A DNA stretch of 46,167 nucleotides from Tannerella sp. (lineage in GTDB: Bacteria > Bacteroidota > Bacteroidia > Bacteroidales > Tannerellaceae): assembly GCA_031276675.1 (NCBI GenBank), contig JAISMO010000187.1, positions 1 through 46,167 of the forward strand, in the 5' to 3' direction. The notes under the pieces are model-generated. The model did not search any database. It was not told the DNA's origin and worked only from the letters and a program-made list of their open reading frames with translations. Below, piece by piece: positions 8,465-16,592 of this stretch (positions are counted from its first letter, which is position 1; every line of letters begins with the position of its first letter). The position numbers were made by a program, and so were the translations under genes.

Positions 8465-8786
8465 TTTAGTTTAATATCAAAAAACAAACGCTCAAAGATA
8501 TACATTAACGGCGAGTTAGACGCAGGAAAAAGGCAAAATCGGAAAAGAGACAGGCTGTCCGTACCCTGAACATGGATATTGCGGATACGGGCGCCGTCCG
8601 GAAGATCATCCGGCTCGAAATCACGCCAAGTACCCCTGAAGTCCGAGTAAATTTCTCCGATTTTTGAGTTTCATCTGCCGGAAATGAGGTTGATGCTGTT
8701 TTTTGAGGCGCCGGTGTTTCTTCGTGTCCGGCTGTAATGGCCGACAACCGGTTCGGCGCTTCAAAAAGAGATTGTGTACAAAAGCG
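8465..8786. other. Intergenic stretch with a coding-like remnant
   Basis: It holds the -7 element (TATCTTTG on the reverse strand, 8493-8500) for the glycosidase-like gene. From about 8675 to 8461 the reverse strand is open without an ATG and would encode a segment that reads like real protein (IYSDFRGTWRDFEPDDLPDG), ending in a TGA that overlaps the glycosidase start. I do not recognise the family. At 8698-8768, gaggcgcc and ggcgcttc can pair around a long loop, possibly ending the radical SAM transcript. Confidence 0.4.
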
Positions 8787-9680
8787 TTACATCCGGAGTT
8801 TCAGTCCTGCGAAGACGGTATCGGGTTTCAGGTTGAAGACCGCGTGCATTTCTCCGGCCATCGACAGGCCGCACCGGTCGCAGATGCCGGCCGTTTTTCC
8901 CTGACATTCCGTCAGCCGCGTACCGTCGGGCAGGATGAAGTTTGACACCCAGCACTGTTTTTTGAAGCGGTTATGCTTCATCAGTTTCAGTCCGGAAACC
9001 GAATTCATGACGGGATAGCCCGCTTTTTTCCTGTCAATGATCAGGTCGATGATGCGGGCGCGCTGCTCCCAGTCCGGAAAGAGGTGTTCCGTTCCCGCAT
9101 AAGGCGTGTGGAAATTCAGCGAGATGGATTCGATGTGCGGACTGTTTTTGGCAAACTCGATGGTTTCTTCCACCGAGGGATAGTTTACGGCATTAATGAC
9201 CATGTTTACACTCACATGCGGATGGTTGGCCGTTGCAAGATTTTTGACCAGGCGGTCGAACGTGCCTTTCCCCCGTATCTCGTCGTGAAAGCGGCCCAGT
9301 CCGTCAAGGCTGACCCAGATGGAGTCGGCTTCGGAACCGGTAAACGGCCGCTGGGCGTTGGTGGTGATCGTGACGGAGTAGAATCCGATCTTTTTTGCAA
9401 GGCGAATCAGGCTGTTCAAATCCCTGTCGCCGTCGCGCCAGAGCGTGGGTTCGCCGCCTTCAAAATCGACAAAGCGCGATCCCTGCCGGTACGAATAGAT
9501 CAGTTCCTCCTCGATCCGCTCCCAGGTTTTGACATGCGGATGCCGCAATTCATAAATCGAACAGTGCCTGCACGTCAGGTTACACTTGTCGGAGACGAAC
9601 AGTACGGTTTGCAGCGGCTTTTTGACGCCGAAACATTTAGCCCTGAAAAACCACCAGGGCAGATAAAACAGCGATTTCAT
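8787..9680 (-). CDS. Radical SAM protein, paired with a UbiA prenyltransferase
   Basis: This 297-residue radical SAM enzyme has a cluster motif DKCNLTCRHC with cysteines at residues 33, 37 and 40, followed by the GGEPTLWRDGD strand that contacts SAM. A C-terminal cysteine group (KKQCW, TECQ, ICDRCG) could bind a second iron-sulfur cluster, as in SPASM/Twitch domains. It generates a 5'-deoxyadenosyl radical; the substrate is unknown. The gene follows a UbiA-family prenyltransferase by 36 bases in what looks like a two-gene operon, so an isoprenoid or quinone-like product is a reasonable inference but not shown. The N-terminus (MKSLFYLPWWFFRAKCFG) is hydrophobic and may hold it near the membrane. 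Confidence 0.85.
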   Translation of the reverse strand: MKSLFYLPWWFFRAKCFGVKKPLQTVLFVSDKCNLTCRHCSIYELRHPHVKTWERIEEELIYSYRQGSRFVDFEGGEPTLWRDGDRDLNSLIRLAKKIGFYSVTITTNAQRPFTGSEADSIWVSLDGLGRFHDEIRGKGTFDRLVKNLATANHPHVSVNMVINAVNYPSVEETIEFAKNSPHIESISLNFHTPYAGTEHLFPDWEQRARIIDLIIDRKKAGYPVMNSVSGLKLMKHNRFKKQCWVSNFILPDGTRLTECQGKTAGICDRCGLSMAGEMHAVFNLKPDTVFAGLKLRM

Positions 9681-9716
9681 TGTTCATCGGGGATTATCGG
9701 GTACGAATCAGGTCTG

Positions 9717-10721
9717 TCATCCCGCCTTGAAAAGGGTGATGACAATAATAATGATACAGAAAAACGACAGCAGGTTACGCGCCGGCAGCCACCGGATCAT
9801 GAACCACTCCAGCCGGAACTCCCGTATCCGTTTCCAGTCACCCATCGGCCCCATCCACAGTTGCGGGGAGAATTGCTTTTCCGGATGACGGACAAATTCA
9901 ACCATCAGGTAAAACAGCCCGACGGCCATGGGGAGGGTCAGAAAAGTGAAAAGATAAAAAGGTGACAGGCCACCCGTTGCGATTCCTCCGGCCATGCAAC
10001 CGAAGGCGGCCAGCAACAGCAGCAGCAGTACGGCCAGCATCCGCCTTTTGCTTTTCAGCAGCACGGCCAGCGTCATTTTCCCCGCTTCCCGGTCCGGTTC
10101 GTAATCCATTATGGCATGGGCATACACAATGTTGGCAACCAGCAGTCCCACGGGTACGGAGACAAACGCCACCGTCCGGTCCAGCTGTCCGCAGGCCGAA
10201 TAATACACGCCGCTCATCAGCAGCGGGCCAAACATGATTCCGATGACCACCTCGCCCAGGCCGCGGTACGAAAGCCGTAAAGGCCCGCCCGAATATGAAA
10301 CGCCCAGCACGGCGGCCAGCAACGCAAACCACAAAACCGGATAGCCCCGGAAAAGAAAAATAACAAATCCCGCACCCAGCGCAACCGCTCCGAACGCCAG
10401 GCAGGCCCTCAGCAACTGTTTCAAACCGGTCTGCCCGGAAGTCAGGTAGGGACATTTGGCAATACGCGACCGGAAGCCTTTCCTTGCCAGCACGTCGCGA
10501 AATTCCGCGCCCTTGATCCGGTAATCGAAATAATCGTCAAACAGGTTCATGCACAAATGTCCGGCAATTACGCCCAGCACGGCTATGATAGCCGGCCAAA
10601 CAGAGAAACTTTCCTTTTGAGAAGCCATGCAACATGCCAGCACCGCCGGCAGCAGACTTTGCGGCAGCGCCTTTGAACGGGCATTCCGTATCCAGAAACG
10701 AACGGTATTCATAATCTTCAC
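9717..10721 (-). CDS. UbiA-family prenyltransferase (MenA-like)
   Basis: This 334-residue integral membrane protein has about nine hydrophobic segments. The first Asp-rich motif, NLFDDYFDYR, is near residues 59-67, and a second, DYEPDREAGKMT, is near residue 210; both bind the Mg-diphosphate of a polyprenyl donor in this superfamily. The overall look is closest to 1,4-dihydroxy-2-naphthoate polyprenyltransferases, but insertions around the first motif (RIKGAEFRDVLARKGFRSR) and pairing with a radical SAM enzyme rather than men genes argue against calling it menA. It is the first gene of a two-gene operon; the promoter is at 10739-10768. Alternative acceptors could be other aromatics or lipid precursors. 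Confidence 0.85.
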   Translation of the reverse strand: MKIMNTVRFWIRNARSKALPQSLLPAVLACCMASQKESFSVWPAIIAVLGVIAGHLCMNLFDDYFDYRIKGAEFRDVLARKGFRSRIAKCPYLTSGQTGLKQLLRACLAFGAVALGAGFVIFLFRGYPVLWFALLAAVLGVSYSGGPLRLSYRGLGEVVIGIMFGPLLMSGVYYSACGQLDRTVAFVSVPVGLLVANIVYAHAIMDYEPDREAGKMTLAVLLKSKRRMLAVLLLLLLAAFGCMAGGIATGGLSPFYLFTFLTLPMAVGLFYLMVEFVRHPEKQFSPQLWMGPMGDWKRIREFRLEWFMIRWLPARNLLSFFCIIIIVITLFKAG

Positions 10722-10738
10722 ACGCTAAAAATATACGG

Positions 10739-10768
10739 CAAAGATAGATGATAATATCAGGTAAACAA
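10739..10768 (-). promoter_or_regulatory. Promoter of the UbiA/radical SAM operon
   Basis: The reverse strand shows TTG (10766-10768), a 19-base spacer and TATCTTTG (10739-10746). The start codon is 17 bases past the -7 element. Confidence 0.7.
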
Positions 10769-11132
10769 TCATCCGGAATCATTTCACTCGGTCACACACA
10801 GTCGCAAACCGGCCGGCTGCGACCGTTTCGGAGCCAAGAAAAAGCGCCGGCGTCCACGCACATTACTTCCTGTTGCAGGCCGGAATCACATTCTGTTTCA
10901 GGCATATGAAGCAGGCCCTCCCGATACCCGGACGGAAAGAAAAGACGCATGATCGGCATCCGGAAAGGTTTGTACATCTTATCCCTGCTTTTGATAAAAA
11001 AAGTAACCGTATCCAAAATACAACACAAGAAAGTAATTACTTTTGTCCAAACAAACTAACAATATGGATTTTATCGGGAACAGGCTGCGAGGAAAAGGCT
11101 TCGGTTCTTTTCGGTGAATAGGAGGCTCGGCA
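10769..11132. other. Divergent intergenic region; promoter and ribosome-binding site of the M16 gene
   Basis: The rightward -7 element TACTTTTG lies at 11038-11045, about 88 bases before the M16 start, with no clear -33 partner. A full Shine-Dalgarno match (aggagg, 11120-11125) sits 7 bases before the ATG, which is uncommon in Bacteroidetes and fixes the start. I see no gene in the rest. Confidence 0.6.
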
Positions 11133-13955
11133 ATGCAAATGTCTACGGAAGTAAAGGAATTTACATTGAATAACGGCTTGAACGTTTGGCTGAATGAAGA
11201 CCATCATCAACCGAAAGTCTTTGGCGCCGTAGTCGTAAAAGCCGGTGCGAAAGACTGCCCCAATACGGGAATCGCCCATTACTTCGAGCATATCATGTTT
11301 AAGGGAACCGACCGGATCGGAACGACGGACTATGCCGCCGAGAAAGTATGGCTGGATGCCATTGCTTCAAAATACGACGAACTGGCGCAGACGAAAGACC
11401 CCCTGGCACGCAGAACCATTCAGCAGGAAATCAACGAACTCAGCGTCCGTGCGGCTCGATATGTGATCCCCAACGAATTTGACAAGCTGATCAGCAAATA
11501 TGGCGGCAGCAAGCTGAACGCCGGCACTTCCTACGACTATACCGTCTATCATAATACGTTTCTTCCCCAGTACATGGCGCATTGGGCGGAGCTAAACAGC
11601 GAACGGCTGCTGAACCCCGTCTTCCGCATGTTTCAGAGCGAACTCGAAACCGTATATGAAGAGAAAAACCGCCGCGACGACATGATGCTCAATCAGGCGA
11701 TCGAGAAACTGATGGAAATCTACTTCCAACCCCATCCATATGCCTTCCCGGTCATCGGAAGCGCGGAAAACCTGAAAAACCCGCGCCTCTCGGAAATGCG
11801 GAAATTCTTCAGGGAATATTATGTGGCCTCCAACATGGGACTGATTCTGAGCGGCGATTTCGACACCGCGGCTACGCTTCCGATCCTGGAACGCACCTTT
11901 TCACGCATCCCGAAAGGCACTGTCAAGACACGTACGACAGTGAAGATTCCGCCTTTCCGGGGGCGGGAAAAAGCATCCGTCAAAGTGCCCCTGCCCCTGA
12001 TGAAGGCGATCGTGCTTGCTTTTCGCGGCCTGCCGTCCAACCACCCCGACCGGGTATCGCTGGAAATTGCCGCAGGGATTCTGAACAATGCCGACGGCAC
12101 CGGTTACCTGGACAAGCTCATGGTCAATCGGAAATTGATGGGCGCCATGGTCGGCTGGGAAAACTTCAACGAAGCAGGCTATGCAGGGATTCTGATCGTA
12201 CCCAAACTGGTTTCCCAGACCTGCCGCTCGGCAGAGAAGTTAATCTGGCGCGAAGTGGAACGCCTCAAGAAAGGCGACTTCACGGACGAACTGTTCAACA
12301 GCCTGAAACAGGAACGCCTGCGCCGTCATTTCACGGAACTGGAAGACATTGATTCGCGCAGTCAGGTGCTGGTACGCCTGTTTTCGCAGGGAAAGACGTG
12401 GGCGGACTACCGGGAAGAACTGAAACATACGGACGCCGTGACCAAGGAAGAGGTAGTGAAGGTTGCCAACAGATATTTCGGAGACAATTACCTGTATGTA
12501 AAGAAAAAAACAGGGCGTTATACCAAGGTGCATCTGGCCAGGCCCGATTTCGCGCCTATCCTGCCGCCCCATACGGATGCGACATCTGCCTATGCCCGGC
12601 AGTTGGAAGAAATGCCGGTACGGGAAGTCAATCCCCGTTTCCTCGATTTTGAAAACGACGTCCGGACGTTTGCTTTAACGCCCAAAGTCACACTCTATGT
12701 GACGCCCAACCCCATCAACCGGGTTTTCACACTCAAGTTCATGTACGGCATCGGTTTGCTGGAAGAACCCAGACTGAAATACCTGACGGCGTATATTCCC
12801 ATGCTGGGGACGGAGAACCGGTCGTTTGAGTCGTTCCGGATGCGTTTGCAGACGCTGGGCAGTACGCTCGACATAGACGTGGACAGAGATTACTTTACAC
12901 TGAAAGTAAGCGGTTTTGACAGCGCTTTTGCCGAGACGCTGGTTTTAGTCAACGAATTCCTGACGCAGGTGAAGGCCGACGACCGGAAGTTGAAAACACT
13001 GGTCGACGATGCCAAAGTGACCGAAAAAACATTTTTCAAATCAAACAGCGAAGTGGCGGAAGCGCTGTTTGAATACGTCCAGTACGGACGGCTATCGCAA
13101 TACATCAACAAACTCTCGCTTGCCGACGTGAAAAGAATCAAGGGCAGGGAACTGGTTGCCATTTTTCACCGGGTGCAGCAGGTAGCATGCAGTCTGCACT
13201 ATTGCGGCACGCTGGAGGCCGAACAGGTGGCCGGGCAAGTGAAAAACTTGCTTGATCTGGGGCGGATCACGGAAACGTCCCGCACTCCGATATACCGCGA
13301 ATTTGTCGTTTACGACCGGCCGCTGGTATTTTTTTACGACATGCCGGACGTGTTTCAAAACATCATTTATGCCTACATGGCTTGCGACCCGCTGGAGACG
13401 CCCGTGAAACGGCATGAGGCCAATCTGTTTTCCAAATACTTTGGCGAAGGCATGTCGTCGCTGATGTTTCAGGAAATCCGCGAATTTCGATCGTTTGCCT
13501 ATCACACCTCCGGCGCCTATCGCCTGCCGCCGCTGTGCCGGGCAGACAAGCCGACCCGTTTCGTCACCTATCTGTCTACGCAAAGCGACAAAACCATCGA
13601 GGCGCTGAAAGTGCTCAACACATTGATCCGGAACATGCCGGAACATCCCGAAAGAATTGCGGACGTAATCCGGACAACTCTCAACCAGATCAACAACGAC
13701 TATCCGTCTTTCCGGGAAATCTCCACCCGGATTGCCATCTGCCGGCGCGACGGTTATACGGACGACCCGAGCCGTTCCCTGCTGGAAGATATCCGGCGAA
13801 TGAACATGGACGACGTGGTTCGTTTTTACCGGTCGAACGTGCAGGGACGGACCTTAGCTTATGTCATAGTGGGCAATTCGCGGAGGATGGACATGCGCCA
13901 GCTGGCCGCCTTCGGCGATGTGGTGCGAATGAGAAAAAAAGTTTTTTATCAATAG
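11133..13955 (+). CDS. M16 family zinc metallopeptidase (insulinase-like)
   Basis: This 940-residue peptidase is built of two M16 halves. The N-terminal half carries the inverted zinc motif HYFEH (His49, Glu52, His53), with the third ligand in VYEEKNRR (Glu176 or Glu177). The C-terminal half has the fold (FMYGIGLLEEPRLKYLTAYI) but no HxxEH, as is usual. No signal peptide is seen, so it probably acts in the cytoplasm on peptides or leader sequences. The length matches the long insulinase-family proteins of Bacteroidetes. The start is supported by an aggagg site 7 bases upstream; a second ATG two codons in is possible. It is monocistronic, followed by the 41-bp tandem array. Confidence 0.93.
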   Translation: MQMSTEVKEFTLNNGLNVWLNEDHHQPKVFGAVVVKAGAKDCPNTGIAHYFEHIMFKGTDRIGTTDYAAEKVWLDAIASKYDELAQTKDPLARRTIQQEINELSVRAARYVIPNEFDKLISKYGGSKLNAGTSYDYTVYHNTFLPQYMAHWAELNSERLLNPVFRMFQSELETVYEEKNRRDDMMLNQAIEKLMEIYFQPHPYAFPVIGSAENLKNPRLSEMRKFFREYYVASNMGLILSGDFDTAATLPILERTFSRIPKGTVKTRTTVKIPPFRGREKASVKVPLPLMKAIVLAFRGLPSNHPDRVSLEIAAGILNNADGTGYLDKLMVNRKLMGAMVGWENFNEAGYAGILIVPKLVSQTCRSAEKLIWREVERLKKGDFTDELFNSLKQERLRRHFTELEDIDSRSQVLVRLFSQGKTWADYREELKHTDAVTKEEVVKVANRYFGDNYLYVKKKTGRYTKVHLARPDFAPILPPHTDATSAYARQLEEMPVREVNPRFLDFENDVRTFALTPKVTLYVTPNPINRVFTLKFMYGIGLLEEPRLKYLTAYIPMLGTENRSFESFRMRLQTLGSTLDIDVDRDYFTLKVSGFDSAFAETLVLVNEFLTQVKADDRKLKTLVDDAKVTEKTFFKSNSEVAEALFEYVQYGRLSQYINKLSLADVKRIKGRELVAIFHRVQQVACSLHYCGTLEAEQVAGQVKNLLDLGRITETSRTPIYREFVVYDRPLVFFYDMPDVFQNIIYAYMACDPLETPVKRHEANLFSKYFGEGMSSLMFQEIREFRSFAYHTSGAYRLPPLCRADKPTRFVTYLSTQSDKTIEALKVLNTLIRNMPEHPERIADVIRTTLNQINNDYPSFREISTRIAICRRDGYTDDPSRSLLEDIRRMNMDDVVRFYRSNVQGRTLAYVIVGNSRRMDMRQLAAFGDVVRMRKKVFYQ

Positions 13956-13991
13956 TGCAAAGACGGAAAGCATCCGGATGCAGGGCCGTTT

Positions 13992-14209
13992 CAGACTGAA
14001 ATATTCGCAAACCGGTTCGGTTTACTGAAATTTCAGACTGAAATATTTGCAATCCGGTTCGATTACTAAAATTTCAGACTGAAATATTCGCAATCCAGTT
14101 CGATTACTAAAATTTCTGGCTGAAATGTTTGCAATCCAGTTCGATTACTGAAATTTCAGACTGAAATGTTTGCAATCCGGTTCGATTACTGAAATTTCCG
14201 GCTGAAATG
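13992..14209. repeat. 41-bp tandem repeat array with palindromic core
   Basis: The core cagactg/ctggctg recurs at 13992, 14034, 14075, 14116, 14157 and 14198, a step of 41 (42 for the first). Each full unit contains atttcagactgaaat, a 7-1-7 palindrome, plus ttcgattact. It lies in the convergent gap between the M16 gene and the lptG-like gene, starting 36 bases past the M16 stop. There are no unique spacers, so it is not a CRISPR array. The period is not a multiple of three, so it is not a coding repeat. Confidence 0.9.
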
Positions 14210-14304
14210 GACCTTTTGGGATAATCCCATAACTGCCGTTTGGTCGCTTTACGTGCGGACGCAGTCACTAAAAGTCGAGAACCGGCCGGGAGATTCCCTC
14301 CCGC

Positions 14305-15399
14305 CTATCTCGGCGCTTTGGAGTAGAGGTAAACGGTGATGCAGGCATAAATCAGATTGGGTATCCAGACGGCAATCATGGGCGGAACAAATCCGCTGAT
14401 GGCAAACGTGGAAGATATTTTAGAAAAGAGAATATACGAAAAACTCAGTCCGATACCGATCCCGATGTTCAATCCCATGCCGCCTTTGATCTTGCGTGAC
14501 GAAAGGGAGACGCCGATCATGGTCAGGATGAAAAAGGACATGATCGTCGCATAGCGCTGGTAGTATTCAATCTCAAAAAACTGGATGTTACCGATCCCGC
14601 GTTTTTTTTGACGGCGGATATGTTCGGCCAGCTGGGGGGAAGTCATGGTTTCGCAGTCGTTTTCGGAAATCAGGAAGTCGGACGGCGTAAAAGTCAGTGT
14701 TGTATCCTTGCGCGTGCCGGTGGTGACACGTTCGTACATCCCGTCAAAATCGCGGATCATGTAATCAATGATGGTCCACTGGTAGAGCGAATCATATTTG
14801 ATGGATTCGGCCGTCAGGCGGGATACCAGCACCTTGTTTTCGAAGTGGTCGAGCGAAAAACGATAGCCCATGTAGGAGTCGGCGCGGTAATTGTCGAAAT
14901 AGGCGAAAACACCCGGTTCCACTTCCAGCTGGATATTGCGGGCATATTCCACCTTTTTGTTTCTGAAATAAGCATTTTGGAACTTGATGCGCGTTTCGTT
15001 GGCCGGAGGGATGATATAGGCGTTCAGCAGATAACTGCCGAGCGCAATGATGGCCGCAGAGATCAGGTAAGGGCGCAGCAGGCGGTTGAAACTGACGCCG
15101 CCGGAAAGCAGCGCGATGATCTCGGACCTGTCGGCCAGTTTGGACGTAAAGAAGATAACGGAAACAAAGGTGAACAGCGGGCTGAAGATACCGATGCAAT
15201 AAGGGATGAAGTTGAGGTAGTAGTCTGTGACAATGGCATGAAGCGAGACTTCCGGTTTGAGGAAGTTGTCGAGCCGTTCGTTGACGTCAAATACGACCGT
15301 GATGGCAATGATCAGGAGGATGGAGAATACGTAAGTGCCGAGAAACTGCCTGATAATATAGCGGTCGATGCGCCGGAATTTCCAACTGTTCCGTCTCAT
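14305..15399 (-). CDS. LptG/LptF (YjgP/YjgQ) family permease
   Basis: This 364-residue inner-membrane protein has the family layout: an N-terminal IDRYIIRQFLGTYVFSI and a first membrane helix, two more helices, a large periplasmic beta-jellyroll (about residues 125-260), then three C-terminal helices starting at FFILTMIGVSLSSRKIKGGM. LptF/LptG paralogues carry lipopolysaccharide out of the inner membrane with LptB and LptC. I chose the ATG at 15399 because it overlaps the tgt stop as ATGA (4 bases), implying coupled translation, and because residues upstream in that frame (Arg-rich) do not fit the family. Whether it is LptF or LptG cannot be settled here. Confidence 0.9.
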   Translation of the reverse strand: MRRNSWKFRRIDRYIIRQFLGTYVFSILLIIAITVVFDVNERLDNFLKPEVSLHAIVTDYYLNFIPYCIGIFSPLFTFVSVIFFTSKLADRSEIIALLSGGVSFNRLLRPYLISAAIIALGSYLLNAYIIPPANETRIKFQNAYFRNKKVEYARNIQLEVEPGVFAYFDNYRADSYMGYRFSLDHFENKVLVSRLTAESIKYDSLYQWTIIDYMIRDFDGMYERVTTGTRKDTTLTFTPSDFLISENDCETMTSPQLAEHIRRQKKRGIGNIQFFEIEYYQRYATIMSFFILTMIGVSLSSRKIKGGMGLNIGIGIGLSFSYILFSKISSTFAISGFVPPMIAVWIPNLIYACITVYLYSKAPR

Positions 15400-16526
15400 A
15401 GACGCTGTGATAACCGGTTGAGCATTCCGTTTTTCCATCCGGTAAAATCGCCGGCGGCAATGCGGGCGCGCGCTTCGCCGAGCAGCCACTGATAGAATGC
15501 GAGGTTGTGGACGGAGGCGATTTGCAGTCCCAGAATTTCGTTACACTTCATCAGGTGATGCAGGTAAGCACGGCTGTAGGCCGTATCGACGAACGAATGT
15601 CCGTCCGGGTCAACCGGCGAAAAGTCATCCGCCCATTTGCGATTGCGCATGTTCAGCGTGCCCAGGCGGGTGAAGAGCTGTCCGTTGCGGCCGTTGCGCG
15701 TGGGCATGATGCAGTCGAACATGTCTACGCCGCGGGCAACGGCCTCAAGCAGGTTGGCCGGCGTACCCACGCCCATCAGGTAACGCGGTTTGTCCTTCGG
15801 CAATATCCCGTTGACGATTTCAATCATTTCATACATGGTTTCCGTCGGTTCGCCAACCGCCAGGCCGCCGATCGCATTTCCGCCGGCCTCTTTGGCCGCC
15901 ACATATTCGGCCGATCGCATCCGCAAATCCGGATAGACACATCCCTGCACGATCGGAAAAAGCGACTGTTCGTAGCCGTACCGGGGCGTCGTTTCGTCAA
16001 ACCGGCGGATGCAGCGATCCAGCCACTGTTCGGTCCGTTGCAGCGATCGCTTTGCATACGGATAGTCCGCGTCCGCAGGACAACATTCGTCGAAGGCCAT
16101 GAGGATGTCGGCGCCGATGCTGCGCTGGATGTCCATCACCTTTTCGGGTGAAAAAAAGTGTTTGCTGCCGTCAATGTGCGAACGAAATTCCGCCCCGTCC
16201 CCGCTTAATTTCCGGTTTTCAGCCAGCGAAAACACCTGATAGCCGCCGCTGTCGGTCAGAATCGGCCCCTGCCAGCCGGAGAAGCCGTGCAGTCCGCCGG
16301 CCTTTTCCAGAATGGACAAACCGGGCCGCAGATAAAGATGATACGTGTTGGCAAGGATGATTTGCGCGCGGATATCGTCCGTCAGTTCGCGCCGGTGGAC
16401 GGCTTTCACCGTGCCCTGCGTACCGACGGGCATGAAGACCGGCGTTTCGACAACGCCGTGTCCGGTCGTCATGCGCCCCGTCCTGGCCCCGGAATGGATA
16501 TCCGTATGTAAAATCTCAAATCTCAC
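15396..16526 (-). CDS. tgt: tRNA-guanine(34) transglycosylase
   Basis: This 376-residue enzyme exchanges guanine for preQ1 at position 34 of tRNAs with GUN anticodons, in queuosine synthesis. The general-acid Asp is in LTDSGGYQVFS (Asp92) and the nucleophile Asp is in RGVDMFDCIMPTRNGR (Asp268 or Asp271). GGLAVGEP and LMGVGTP are typical substrate-binding loops. The zinc-binding CxCxxC just before SRAYLHHL is not present: the corresponding stretch reads DPDGHSFVDTAYSRAYLHHL, with no cysteine, although a later His (SVHNL) is kept. It is the first gene of an operon with the lptG-like gene, with its promoter at 16543-16573. Confidence 0.97.
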   Translation of the reverse strand: MRFEILHTDIHSGARTGRMTTGHGVVETPVFMPVGTQGTVKAVHRRELTDDIRAQIILANTYHLYLRPGLSILEKAGGLHGFSGWQGPILTDSGGYQVFSLAENRKLSGDGAEFRSHIDGSKHFFSPEKVMDIQRSIGADILMAFDECCPADADYPYAKRSLQRTEQWLDRCIRRFDETTPRYGYEQSLFPIVQGCVYPDLRMRSAEYVAAKEAGGNAIGGLAVGEPTETMYEMIEIVNGILPKDKPRYLMGVGTPANLLEAVARGVDMFDCIMPTRNGRNGQLFTRLGTLNMRNRKWADDFSPVDPDGHSFVDTAYSRAYLHHLMKCNEILGLQIASVHNLAFYQWLLGEARARIAAGDFTGWKNGMLNRLSQRL

Positions 16527-16542
16527 TCTGTAAAGTTTGCCG

Positions 16543-16573
16543 CAAAGGTAGTACAGGAATACGAAACGGGCAA
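16543..16573 (-). promoter_or_regulatory. Promoter of the tgt-lptG operon
   Basis: The reverse strand shows TTG (16571-16573), a 20-base spacer and TACCTTTG (16543-16550). The tgt ATG lies 16 bases past the -7 element, so the leader is very short. Confidence 0.7.
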
Positions 16574-16592
16574 GCTGAACGGCAAACGCCTG

